Source: Roseateles sp049532965
Lineage (GTDB): Bacteria; Pseudomonadota; Gammaproteobacteria; Burkholderiales; Burkholderiaceae_C
Assembly (NCBI RefSeq): GCF_049532965.1
Contig: NZ_CP186694.1
Span: forward strand, 5,518,001-5,582,000
Direction: 5' to 3'
Length of the DNA stretch: 64,000 nt
Part shown: positions 44,017 through 51,722 of the stretch, piece after piece
How positions within the stretch are numbered: position 1 is the first letter of the stretch
Layout of the letters: each line of letters starts with the position of its first letter
Position numbers and translations under genes: made by a program
The notes under the pieces: generated by a model
Seen by the model: the letters and a program-made list of their open reading frames with translations, nothing else
What the model was told of the DNA's origin: nothing
Database searches by the model: none

Positions 44017-44189
44017 TCGGGAGGATCAGATCGGGATGAAATGGACGGGCCTGCGGGCCCGTTTTCTTTTGGCTTGCCGTGATGTGGATGTACGTCAATG
44101 GCGACGATGTGACGGTGACGGGGATCGAAGACGTCGACATGCGTACGCGCGTGGTGCGTCGACGCCATCGGCTTGATGCAGTTTCCCAT
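43896..44189 (-). pseudogene. orphan effector promoter and N-terminus (MGNCIKPM), no effector body
   Basis: On the minus strand ATG at 44189 opens MGNCIKPMASTHHART. The first 9 codons are almost identical to those of the YopJ-family gene at 45886 (MGNCLKPMS), including the myristoylation Gly2 and a Cys4 for S-acylation. An exact TTCG-N16-TTCG box lies 113 nt upstream. After about residue 10 there is no similarity: the frame runs through the terminator and the 3' end of the binding-protein gene, stopping at 43896. The likeliest reading is a retained effector promoter and secretion/targeting signal after the body was lost; a short functional peptide is not excluded. Confidence 0.6.
44045..44070 (+). 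terminator. Rho-independent terminator of the binding-protein gene
   Basis: ACGGGCC-TGCG-GGCCCGT (44045-44062) is followed by TTTCTTTT (44063-44070). Canonical intrinsic terminator 28 nt after the stop codon at 44016. Confidence 0.9.
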
Positions 44190-44263
44190 CCGGACTGTTT
44201 TCCATTCTTGCCGGCCGCCAGCGGATTCCTCCGCGCTTGCCGGCTTGTCACGCAACAGCCGTC

Positions 44264-44325
44264 ATCCTGGTCGGCCAATGCTGGGAAGCCCCGTGTGGCT
44301 GCGAAGGTGATGAGCGATTCGCGAA
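44264..44325 (-). promoter_or_regulatory. exact hrpII/PIP-type box with -10
   Basis: On the minus strand TTCG (44325-44322), 16 nt, TTCG (44305-44302), then 32 nt, then CAGGAT (44269-44264), which fits the YANNNT -10 seen behind HrpB/HrpX boxes. It drives the MGNCIKPM remnant. Confidence 0.75.
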
Positions 44326-44373
44326 GCCTCGTGAAGACGAAGGCAGCCCGCGCACGCGGAGCCGGCGCTCCCT

Positions 44374-44727
44374 TCAGTTATCCGGCCCCTGCACGAAGTA
44401 GGCCGAAGGCACGAAGGACCATGCGGGCAGAGTGCCGCAGTTGTAGCCGTTGTCGTCGTAGTAGATTGCCACCGGCTTGCCGGTGAGCTTGGCGCTCAGC
44501 AAGCTGGCATAGACCGACTTGCAGGTGGCCCCGGAGGCCCGGCCGGCGCCGCCGTTGAAATTGCAGATCTTGTGAATCGGAGACGCCGAGGTGCCGACGG
44601 TCAAGTCGCCGCCCAGGTCGATGCCCAGATAGGTCACGGTGCCGACGCACATGTAGTTCGCATTCGCGGATGACGCGAACAGGGCCAGGCTCGCGACAGC
44701 GACGGCCGCGACTCGCTTGATCTTCAT
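44374..44727 (-). CDS. small secreted hypothetical protein
   Basis: 117 aa. Sec signal peptide 1-23 ('MKIKRVAAVAVASLALFASS', cleavage after ANA). The mature protein has four Cys ('NYMCVGTVTYLGIDLGG', 'HKICNFNGG', 'GATCKSVYASLL', 'YNCGTLPAW') that probably form two disulfides. Function unknown; the same architecture occurs as small periplasmic proteins in Burkholderiales. A GGGAGGAATCACC ribosome site precedes the ATG. Confidence 0.8.
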   Translation of the reverse strand: MKIKRVAAVAVASLALFASSANANYMCVGTVTYLGIDLGGDLTVGTSASPIHKICNFNGGAGRASGATCKSVYASLLSAKLTGKPVAIYYDDNGYNCGTLPAWSFVPSAYFVQGPDN

Positions 44728-44824
44728 GGTGATTCCTCCCTCGCGACCGCTCCGGGACTGAGACCCCTTGTCCCCGCCTCAAGCGGGCGGTCGTCGTGGG
44801 CGGATCATAGGGGCGCCGTGCCGC

Positions 44825-45565
44825 TCAGCGCTTTGCCACCAGGCCCTTGTCCGTCAGCGTCAGCGCGCGCAAATCCTCGCCGGCTTCCACCTTGAAGCGA
44901 GCCGCTGCCGCATCGCCGAGCCGGCGCAGCGTGGCCGCGTCCTGGCGCTGTCGCGCATCGTCGAAAGCGGCCTGCTGGAGCAGGAAGTTCAACATCAGCG
45001 TTTCCGCAAACTCCTGGCGGCCTTCGTCGTCCAGCCGGCCATAGGCAGGATTGCGAGCCAGCACGCCGAGCACCTGCTCGCGCGCGCCGAGCGTCTGTGC
45101 CCGGCTGACGGCGCCGCCATTGGCCATCGACCAGCTCAACGCCCAGTACGCGGCAAGTGCATCGGCGGTGTCGTTGGGCTTCAGTCCGTCGGCGGCGACG
45201 ATGCGAGCCCAGTTGGTCGCGGGATCGCCTTGCGCCATCACTTCGGCCACCTTGCGAGCACTCGTATCGCCGGTGCGCGTGGCGAGGAACTCCGCAAAGC
45301 GGGCCTGGACCTTGCGGCTCACGGCGGGCGACGGCCGATAGGTCGTCTGCAGCGGTGCGCCTGCGGGAGCGGCCGTTTCTCGGCGCTCCGCCGCGGGGTC
45401 ATGGAAAGCCCGGGCGTTGGCGTCGAGCACGGTCTTCAGTACCGGCGTCTGGAACAGCGGCGTGACCATGTCCGTTTGTGCCCACGCGGAAGAGGGGACC
45501 AAGGCGGCGACGCCGCCCAAGAGAGACAGCGTCATGGCGAGGGCGGACAGCGGGCGGGTCAGCAT
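44825..45565 (-). CDS. hypothetical periplasmic protein (DUF6683-like)
   Basis: 246 aa. Signal peptide about 1-30 (..SSAWAQ). The mature region has 'QTTYRPSPAVSRKVQARFAE', 'LKPNDTADALAAYWALSWSM' and 'DDEGRQEFAETLMLNFLL', an all-helical pattern seen in a family of unknown-function periplasmic proteins. No catalytic motif. Divergent from the YopJ-family effector gene. Confidence 0.75.
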   Translation of the reverse strand: MLTRPLSALAMTLSLLGGVAALVPSSAWAQTDMVTPLFQTPVLKTVLDANARAFHDPAAERRETAAPAGAPLQTTYRPSPAVSRKVQARFAEFLATRTGDTSARKVAEVMAQGDPATNWARIVAADGLKPNDTADALAAYWALSWSMANGGAVSRAQTLGAREQVLGVLARNPAYGRLDDEGRQEFAETLMLNFLLQQAAFDDARQRQDAATLRRLGDAAAARFKVEAGEDLRALTLTDKGLVAKR

Positions 45566-45730
45566 GGTCGGCGCTCCACAGGTGGGACGACAAGCCTAGC
45601 AACCGGCAGGCCCGGCGGCGTCACCGCTTGCGGCGACGGGGAAATGCATCTCCTCCGACTGTTGACCCACAGAGCCTCGCGGCTACCGTCATGGATGGAA
45701 TGCGTGGCAGTGGGCCAATCGTCACAGCAT

Positions 45731-45791
45731 TGCGCGAAACCGGAAATCACTTCGCAGCGTCGCAGGCCCGGATGGCACCCAAGCCTACTAT
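45731..45791 (+). promoter_or_regulatory. one-mismatch hrpII box plus TACTAT -10 before the YopJ-family gene
   Basis: TGCG (45731-45734), 16 nt, TTCG (45751-45754), 31 nt, TACTAT (45786-45791). Only the second base of the first half-site departs from TTCG-N16-TTCG, and the -10 spacing and sequence match the HrpB/HrpX pattern. The box is 132 nt before the effector ATG. Confidence 0.65.
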
Positions 45792-45885
45792 CGAGCGCTA
45801 CCGGATCGCCTCGATGATGCGCGCCTTGCGGACAGCTCGGTGGCAACCGTCGCATGATCACAGCCTCTGGAACTGGAGAACGTGA

Positions 45886-47151
45886 ATGGGAAACTGCCTC
45901 AAGCCAATGAGTCGGTCAACGCAAAGCTATTCCCCCGACGCAGGCGCGTATCCCGCGAGGGCCAGCTTCTCCAGCAGCAGTTCCACTTCGACTCAGAGTT
46001 TCGAAGGGCTGCAGCCACGAGAGGCGATGCGTTCCAGTGAGGCGGCGAGTTCCAGTGCACCCAGAGGTGCGAACATTCGGTCCGACAACCAGTCCACGCC
46101 CGCGAAGGCCGAGGCGATTCAGAGCATTGCGCTCGTCAAGCAGCGCTTCGAGCTTCTCATGGCGGGCAACTGGGCGCCCAGCGACCCTGAAAAGGTCTTC
46201 GACCTAGCGCTCATGCCCACGTTCGTGGCAGCGGAGAATGCAAGGAAGCCGGGACTCACGCTGCTGGAGAGCGCCGCCAACCTTCGTCTCTTCCTGAGAA
46301 GCGGCTGCCCACCGGAGGGAAAGCGGGCTATCCTTCCGCTGCCCGGCTACGAAAAGCACTCGGTCGCCGCCGACGTCCGATGCTTCAACGGACGGACCTC
46401 CGTCGTTGTGATCGATCCGACGACACCCAAGGACTATTCTTCGGACAACTATCGAAGAAGCGTTCTGCCCGGTTTGTCGCGAAGCCTGCCGCCGAATGCG
46501 GTGCTGACAGTCATCGCACTGGACACGCAAAAGGCCCTCATGGGATGCAGGATCTTCAGTTTGTCTGCTGCGTCCAAGCTGGCGGACCATCGGGTTGCGC
46601 TCGCAGCGATTCATGAGCGCAATCTGTCCGGGGCGCTTCCAATCACTGGAAACGGCAATGACGCCTCACAAGTCGCGCAATATGGACGTGTCCGAGTAGT
46701 GGATGGGGCTGGTGTTCTTCCCGCCGCGTTCTACAAGCACTCGCAGTCCAGTTCGACGCTGGAAGCGTGGCTCAAGGAAAGTTCGGAGGATCAGGCCCAT
46801 GTTCCGGTCAACAGCAGGAACCAGACCCTGCTTGGCCGCTATCAGGCACATTTGACCGAGCGCTATGCCTCGCCCTATTCGGTGCGTCAATTGAGTGACC
46901 AGGGAATGCTCGAACAGGTGTTTCCGCCTCAAGAACTGGAGAGGCTTCGGAAGCCCGTGCGTAGCAACACTTCGATCGAACACAAGCGCTTGGTTTTCCT
47001 GGATCGAGCCATTGATCACCTTCGCGCCCAACCGGAATCGGAAAGTCGTCAGCTTCTGGCGCGTCTGAGGAACTTCGACATAAGCGCGGACAACATTCTC
47101 TCTTTGAATCTGGTCAATCAGGACTTCGGCCCTCACCCGGGTACCCTTTGA
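45886..47151 (+). CDS. YopJ/HopZ-family acetyltransferase, candidate type III effector
   Basis: 421 aa. The N-terminus MGNCLKPM has Gly2 and Cys4 for myristoylation and S-acylation at the host membrane. A Ser-rich region to about 75 fits a secretion signal. Catalytic triad: His158 ('GYEKHSVAADVRCF'), Asp177 ('SVVVIDPTTP') and Cys221 ('LDTQKALMGCRIFSLSAASK'). 'AAFYKHSQSSSTLEAWL' (282-297, Lys284 the family's autoacetylation lysine) and 'VNSRNQTLLGRYQ' follow, as does the inositol-phosphate-site-like C-terminal 'SIEHKRLVFLDRA'. These enzymes acetylate Ser/Thr/Lys of host proteins. GC content is lower than its neighbours, a sign of transfer. The start is fixed by GGAG 7-10 nt upstream. No signal peptide, as expected. 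Confidence 0.88.
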   Translation: MGNCLKPMSRSTQSYSPDAGAYPARASFSSSSSTSTQSFEGLQPREAMRSSEAASSSAPRGANIRSDNQSTPAKAEAIQSIALVKQRFELLMAGNWAPSDPEKVFDLALMPTFVAAENARKPGLTLLESAANLRLFLRSGCPPEGKRAILPLPGYEKHSVAADVRCFNGRTSVVVIDPTTPKDYSSDNYRRSVLPGLSRSLPPNAVLTVIALDTQKALMGCRIFSLSAASKLADHRVALAAIHERNLSGALPITGNGNDASQVAQYGRVRVVDGAGVLPAAFYKHSQSSSTLEAWLKESSEDQAHVPVNSRNQTLLGRYQAHLTERYASPYSVRQLSDQGMLEQVFPPQELERLRKPVRSNTSIEHKRLVFLDRAIDHLRAQPESESRQLLARLRNFDISADNILSLNLVNQDFGPHPGTL

Positions 47152-47195
47152 GAGGCGAGCAGGCGCATTCCGTCGGGGCCGCCGTGGTTGGGCCG

Positions 47196-47768
47196 TCAAG
47201 CCTCCTCGAGCACCCCCTGCACCCACCGCTCTAGTTCCTCCTGCCACTCCGCCTGCGCCGCCTGCAGGATCGCGTCCGGATCCTCCACCGGCTCGAGCTG
47301 GAAACTCGCCCTCAGCCATTCGCCGTACGCATCGAGCCCATCGCTCTTCCGGTAGTGATGCTCGCTGCGCACGTAATGCGCGCGGTCGAAGTCGATGCGC
47401 GGCTCCGCGTCGCAGCTGCCAATGACCAGCAGCTCGCGCACGTCCCGCGCGACCACCCATTCGCCGCCATCCTCGCCGAACGCGACCACCGGCCACTGCG
47501 CCGGTGTCGTCATCCGGCTCGGGTCCGGATCCCACAGCGCGTAGAACGATCCGGAGGCCCCGGCCCGCGCGAACGGAATCAGCCTCGACAGGAAGGCCGG
47601 ATCGGCCGACCACCCCCGCGCCAGGCGGGACCGGTTTTCAGCGCTCAGCCGCAGCGCGGCGGAGTACCACGCCCCGCGCAGCTCGTTCTGGAAACGCAGA
47701 AGCGCGAGCAGCGGCTCGGGCACGGGCCGATCGCCGAAGGGCGCGGCAAAGTCGTTCGGATCGATCAT
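47196..47768 (-). CDS. SMI1/KNR4-like hypothetical protein
   Basis: 190 aa. 'LSRLIPFARAGASGSFYALW', 'QWPVVAFGEDGGEWVVARDV' and 'RELLVIGSCDAEP' resemble SMI1/KNR4 (SUKH) proteins, which often act as immunity proteins to secreted toxins; here no toxin gene is adjacent. Cytosolic, acidic. Function unknown. Confidence 0.7.
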   Translation of the reverse strand: MIDPNDFAAPFGDRPVPEPLLALLRFQNELRGAWYSAALRLSAENRSRLARGWSADPAFLSRLIPFARAGASGSFYALWDPDPSRMTTPAQWPVVAFGEDGGEWVVARDVRELLVIGSCDAEPRIDFDRAHYVRSEHHYRKSDGLDAYGEWLRASFQLEPVEDPDAILQAAQAEWQEELERWVQGVLEEA

Positions 47769-47904
47769 GGGAGGAGCTCGGACGAGGACTCGGCCGGCTG
47801 GACCCCGGCCAGCCCCGCAGCCGCGGGACCGCCGCGAATTTAGCGCCCATCGGCCTTTCCGCCCCGTGACCTTCGTCCAGTCTCGCGATTTTTCTGCTTT
47901 CGTC

Positions 47905-48291
47905 TCACCATGGTTGTGTAGCCGGTGTGCCTTGGTGATAACGCATCTGCCAGCCCTGGCTTGTCTTCAGCCACAACGACGACCGCAGCGTGTGATGTGC
48001 CAGCGAGCCATCCTGCTGACGGTGCGCCGAGCGGTAGGTCAACAGCGCGGCGTCCGGTGCGATCGGTGCGACGCGGAAGTCGTCCGGCACCACCTTCGGC
48101 GGCTCATGGTCGTCGGCGAGCCAGCGGATGATCGTCTCCCGGTCGTACTGCCGACCCGAGCGGCCCACTTCATGAAAGTCCGGATGCAGCAGTTGCGACA
48201 ACCGCTCGGCGCTGCTGCGCACTCCGGGATGGTGGAGCTCGACCTCCAGCGCACGGAGCGTGTCGAGCAGCGAAAGATCGTCATGAGACAT
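47905..48291 (-). CDS. DUF4440/SnoaL-like protein
   Basis: 128 aa from ATG 48291 (MSHDDLSLLDTLRALEVELH). NTF2-like cone fold: 'SQLLHPDFHEVGRSGRQYDR', 'VPDDFRVAPIAPDAALLTYR' and 'TLRSSLWLKTSQGWQMRYHQ', ending GTPATQPW. The family covers diverse enzymes; no function can be assigned. The frame extends upstream but the extension overlaps the hrpII box region. Confidence 0.82.
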   Translation of the reverse strand: MSHDDLSLLDTLRALEVELHHPGVRSSAERLSQLLHPDFHEVGRSGRQYDRETIIRWLADDHEPPKVVPDDFRVAPIAPDAALLTYRSAHRQQDGSLAHHTLRSSLWLKTSQGWQMRYHQGTPATQPW

Positions 48292-48376
48292 CGCAGAGCG
48301 GCGCGGGCCGGGTCGTGGAGAAGCAGCAAGCATATCGGGCCCGAATGCCTCGCCGCCATGCGCCGTGCTTGTGGCT

Positions 48377-48400
48377 TTCGCCTCGCGGCGCGCTGCTTCG
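48377..48400 (+). promoter_or_regulatory. exact hrpII/PIP-type box before a 679-aa gene
   Basis: TTCG (48377-48380), 16 nt, TTCG (48397-48400). No good YANNNT appears 30-32 nt on (the sequence there is TGGATCAT). The box lies 171 nt before the ATG at 48572. Confidence 0.6.
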
Positions 48401-48571
48401 TTCACTCAGCCGACGTCCCGGAAGCGCGGCTGGATCATGGCGCCTCGCACCAGTTGGCGCCCATTGCAGTACGGGGCAACTCAGCGCCATTCCCATTCCA
48501 AACAGAGAGGAACCGGAGGAGGGCGCCGCCGGTGCGGGCGTCGCTGGCCTCCGGTGAAAGAACACCACGCG

Positions 48572-50611
48572 ATGTCTATCTCCATGTCTCCCGGGGCTTC
48601 GGCCGCCGCATCCATCACCGCGTCCGCCGAGCGCGACGCCGCTTCACCAGATCGGGCCCGCGAGAGCGCCGCGCCGGTCGCGATGCTGGAGCCCATGTCC
48701 CCAATTGCCAGCCGGCGCACCGGCAGCGACGGCGTTCCGACGTTGAGTCCAGAGGACCTGCCGCCACGCTCCGCCATGCCATCGCCGTCGCCGTCGCCGT
48801 CGCCGTCGCGAATGGCGACGCTTGCCGGGAGCGTCGCCAGCGCCCTCAGCGCCGCGGGTAGCGTGGCCGCTCAAGGCGCAACCCGCACCCAGGAGGCCGT
48901 GACCCACGCCGCTCAGAGCCTGTGGACCCTCAGCGACCTGCGGACCATGCTTCAGCCGCATGCCGACGATCCCGCCTTCCTTGCCCTGCTGCGCGGCCCC
49001 GCCACGGCGCAGGAGCGCGACTTCAACCTCGCGCGGTGCGATGCTCTGCTCGACCGGTTGGACGAGGTGATCCGCGCTGCCGACGGTATCGAGCGTCCCT
49101 TTCGCGACACGCTGCTCAAGGACATCGCCACCATCCAGCGTGCGATCCAGCCGCTGCAGCACGGCACCTCCGCCTCGAGCCGGGCCTGCAAGGCGCTGAT
49201 GAACCTGGTCCACCTGTGGCCCATCGTCGTGCCCAGCCCGCTGCTGGCCAACCAGGCCAAGACCTTCGCCTACACCGTGGCCGCAGCCACGAAGGCCGTG
49301 GTGGGTGTGGCCGGCACCACGCTCCGCCCCACCGCCGACGGCTTCCCCCTCCCATTCGGTGGCGGCGAGCTCGGCCGCCAGTTCAATGAAGTCCACTTCT
49401 ACCCGGCGCTGCTGAATGCGATCTTCCTGTCCGTCGAGCTGTCGAAACGATCCCGCTTCGACACCGTGCGCCATCACGCCGAGGCGGTCGATCACAGCAA
49501 GGTGGCTCATGCCGGCCTTGCCGCCGCCGCAGGTGCCGTGCTGATCGCGCCCTTCGTCTGGAGCAGCATCAAGCGCGGTGCCGCCCAGGCGGCGAAAGCC
49601 GGCGCGAACGCCGTGGCGCTCGGCATGGAGAAGGTCGGCTGTTCCGGCGGCGCCGATGCGCTGCGTCGCCGGTTCACGCCCGGCGAGGTCAGCCAGGCTG
49701 TGCATCAGGAGTTGTCCCAGCTGTGGCGCGGGCTGGAGGACGGACGCCTGGCCTTGCAGCGGGCGCGGCGGGACTTCACCGATCCGGACTCGGGCATGGA
49801 GCTGACCCGCACGCTCAACTCGCAATGCACCCACCTGCTCGGGTCCATCGCGCAATGCGCCCGCCGGCTGGACGAGGCCTTCCATCTCAGCGAGGGCGCG
49901 GCGCCCAGCGGCGGCATCCCGCGCGCGCCGAGCGCGAACCCGGACTTCGCCTCCAAGCTCGCGCTGACCCTCTTCGCCGCCGGCGTCACCGGCACCACCG
50001 TCTACCTGATCCAGCCCGATCCCATCGGCACCGTGGACCTGGCCGCGGACAGCCTGGTCGTCTCGGCGGTGATGGCGCAGAGCGCCTGGAACAGCCAGAG
50101 CACCCGCCAGGACGCGATGGAGCGCTTCAAGGGCATGGCCGCCACCAGCATGGTCATGGCCATCGCACTCTCCGCGGACAAGCTCTCCAAGCAGTTCACG
50201 CCCAAGGGCCTGATCGAATCCAGCGACGCCGCGCCGTACTACGCCAGCCTCGTCATGACCGCCATGGCGATGACGATGCCGGGCCCCGTTGCCCGCGGCG
50301 CGGAGCTCGCCATGAACTGGGCCGGCGGCCAGGCCGCCGCGCTCGGCAGGACGGTGGCCCAGGTGTTCCGTGGCCCCGATGGCCAGATGCTCGCCACCCA
50401 CACCCCGACATCGCCGGAGGACCTGCAGCGGCATGGCGCCGAGACCTCCCGGTACGTGGCCTCGCTCACGCCAGCCCAGTACGACCACTACGTGGCGCTT
50501 GCCGGCGAGAGCATTCGCGCCGCGATCAACGAGGCCGGCCAGGCCGCGTCCGACCCGGCGCCGCGGCGCTCCAGCGTCTCCATCGAGGAGCTGCCGCCGG
50601 AGACCCCCTGA
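48572..50611 (+). CDS. 679-aa membrane-active protein, candidate type III effector
   Basis: Unrecognised. The first 80 residues are Ser/Ala/Pro-rich with few charged residues at the extreme N-terminus (MSISMSPGASAAASITASAE), typical of type III secretion signals, and include an (SP)4-5 run encoded by a CCGTCG hexamer repeat at about 48780-48805. After it come helical regions with Cys pairs and several hydrophobic segments ('AGLAAAAGAVLIAPFVWSS', 'LALTLFAAGVTGTTVYLIQ', 'YYASLVMTAMAMTMPGPVA'). No Sec signal. Starts at 48572; a longer frame from 48365 is basic, low-quality sequence across the box. It ends 3 bp before cobT's stop (convergent). Membrane-inserting effectors such as HopD/XopB-like proteins are a possible comparison, untested. 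Confidence 0.7.
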   Translation: MSISMSPGASAAASITASAERDAASPDRARESAAPVAMLEPMSPIASRRTGSDGVPTLSPEDLPPRSAMPSPSPSPSPSRMATLAGSVASALSAAGSVAAQGATRTQEAVTHAAQSLWTLSDLRTMLQPHADDPAFLALLRGPATAQERDFNLARCDALLDRLDEVIRAADGIERPFRDTLLKDIATIQRAIQPLQHGTSASSRACKALMNLVHLWPIVVPSPLLANQAKTFAYTVAAATKAVVGVAGTTLRPTADGFPLPFGGGELGRQFNEVHFYPALLNAIFLSVELSKRSRFDTVRHHAEAVDHSKVAHAGLAAAAGAVLIAPFVWSSIKRGAAQAAKAGANAVALGMEKVGCSGGADALRRRFTPGEVSQAVHQELSQLWRGLEDGRLALQRARRDFTDPDSGMELTRTLNSQCTHLLGSIAQCARRLDEAFHLSEGAAPSGGIPRAPSANPDFASKLALTLFAAGVTGTTVYLIQPDPIGTVDLAADSLVVSAVMAQSAWNSQSTRQDAMERFKGMAATSMVMAIALSADKLSKQFTPKGLIESSDAAPYYASLVMTAMAMTMPGPVARGAELAMNWAGGQAAALGRTVAQVFRGPDGQMLATHTPTSPEDLQRHGAETSRYVASLTPAQYDHYVALAGESIRAAINEAGQAASDPAPRRSSVSIEELPPETP

Positions 50612-50614
50612 CGG

Positions 50615-51658
50615 TCAGGCGCGGTCGCTCACGCCTGCCGAATCGAAGCTCGCCATCTCGGCGAGCACGCGGCAGGCCGACTCCAGCAGCGGCCACGCGA
50701 GCGCCGTGCCCGAGCCCTCGCCGAGCCGCAGGCCCAGATCGAGCAGCGGCTCGGCCCGCAAGGTCTTCAGCATCAGCCGATGACCCTGCTCGTTCGAGCG
50801 GTGCGCGAAGACGCAGCGCTCCAGCACCGCGGGCTGCAGCTTCGAGGCCACCAGCACGGCCGCGCCGGTGATGAAGCCATCGACGACGATCACCCGCCGC
50901 TCGAGCGCCGCCTGCAGCACCGCGCCGACCATCATCGCGATCTCGAGCCCGCCCAGCGCGGCCAGCGCGGACATCGGATCGGTCGCGCGCGGATGCCGGT
51001 CCAGCACGCGCGACAGCACGTCCATCTTGCGACTCAGCTGCGCGTCGTCCAGACCGGTGCCGCGCCCGACGCAGTCCGGCAGCGCATAGCCGCCCAGCCG
51101 CGCGAGCAGCAAGGCCGCCGGCGAGGTGTTGCCGATGCCCATCTCGCCCAGCAGCACCACGTTGCCCGGCCGCCGCTGCAACAGCGTCTTTCCGGCCGCC
51201 ACCGCGGTGGCGCACTCGTCGGCGCTCATGGCGGGACCTTCCAGCATGTCCCGGCTGCCCATCGCGATCTTCGCGATCAGCAGCCCCGGCCGCGGCTCGA
51301 AGCGATGCCGCACCCCCGCATCGACGACGCTCAGCGTGAGCCCATGCTGGCGCGCCAGCACCGACACCGCCGCGCCGCCGGCCAGGAAGTTCTCGACCAT
51401 CTGCCACGTCACGTCGGACGGATAGGCCGACACGCCATGCGCCGCCAGCCCGTGATCGGCCGCGAAGACCATCAGCTGCGGCTCGATCAGCCGCGGTGCC
51501 TCGGTGCCCAGGATCAAGCCCAGGCGCAGCATCAGATCCTCCAGCCGGCCCAGCGACCCCAGCGGCTTGGTCTTGCGGTCGATGCGGTGTTGCAGCGCCT
51601 GCGCCAGCGCTTCGTCGTGCAACGAGGGAATCTCGGGAATCAGGTCTTGCATGCTCAT
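50615..51658 (-). CDS. cobT: nicotinate-nucleotide:dimethylbenzimidazole phosphoribosyltransferase
   Basis: 347 aa. Makes alpha-ribazole 5'-phosphate, precursor of the lower ligand. 'KPLGSLGRLEDLMLRLGLIL', 'VFAADHGLAAHGVSAYPSDV', 'LLGEMGIGNTSPAALLLARL' and the catalytic Glu region 'LRAEPLLDLGLRLGEGSGTA' are present. ATG 51658 or 51652 are the sensible starts; the open frame to 51709 lacks homology. Last gene of the minus-strand cob operon. Confidence 0.95.
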   Translation of the reverse strand: MSMQDLIPEIPSLHDEALAQALQHRIDRKTKPLGSLGRLEDLMLRLGLILGTEAPRLIEPQLMVFAADHGLAAHGVSAYPSDVTWQMVENFLAGGAAVSVLARQHGLTLSVVDAGVRHRFEPRPGLLIAKIAMGSRDMLEGPAMSADECATAVAAGKTLLQRRPGNVVLLGEMGIGNTSPAALLLARLGGYALPDCVGRGTGLDDAQLSRKMDVLSRVLDRHPRATDPMSALAALGGLEIAMMVGAVLQAALERRVIVVDGFITGAAVLVASKLQPAVLERCVFAHRSNEQGHRLMLKTLRAEPLLDLGLRLGEGSGTALAWPLLESACRVLAEMASFDSAGVSDRA

Positions 51659-51722
51659 GGCGTTCCTGGACGTCCTGGAGTTCAGAGGGGAGGGCGTATC
51701 GCCGTTCACGTGGGCGAGCCGG

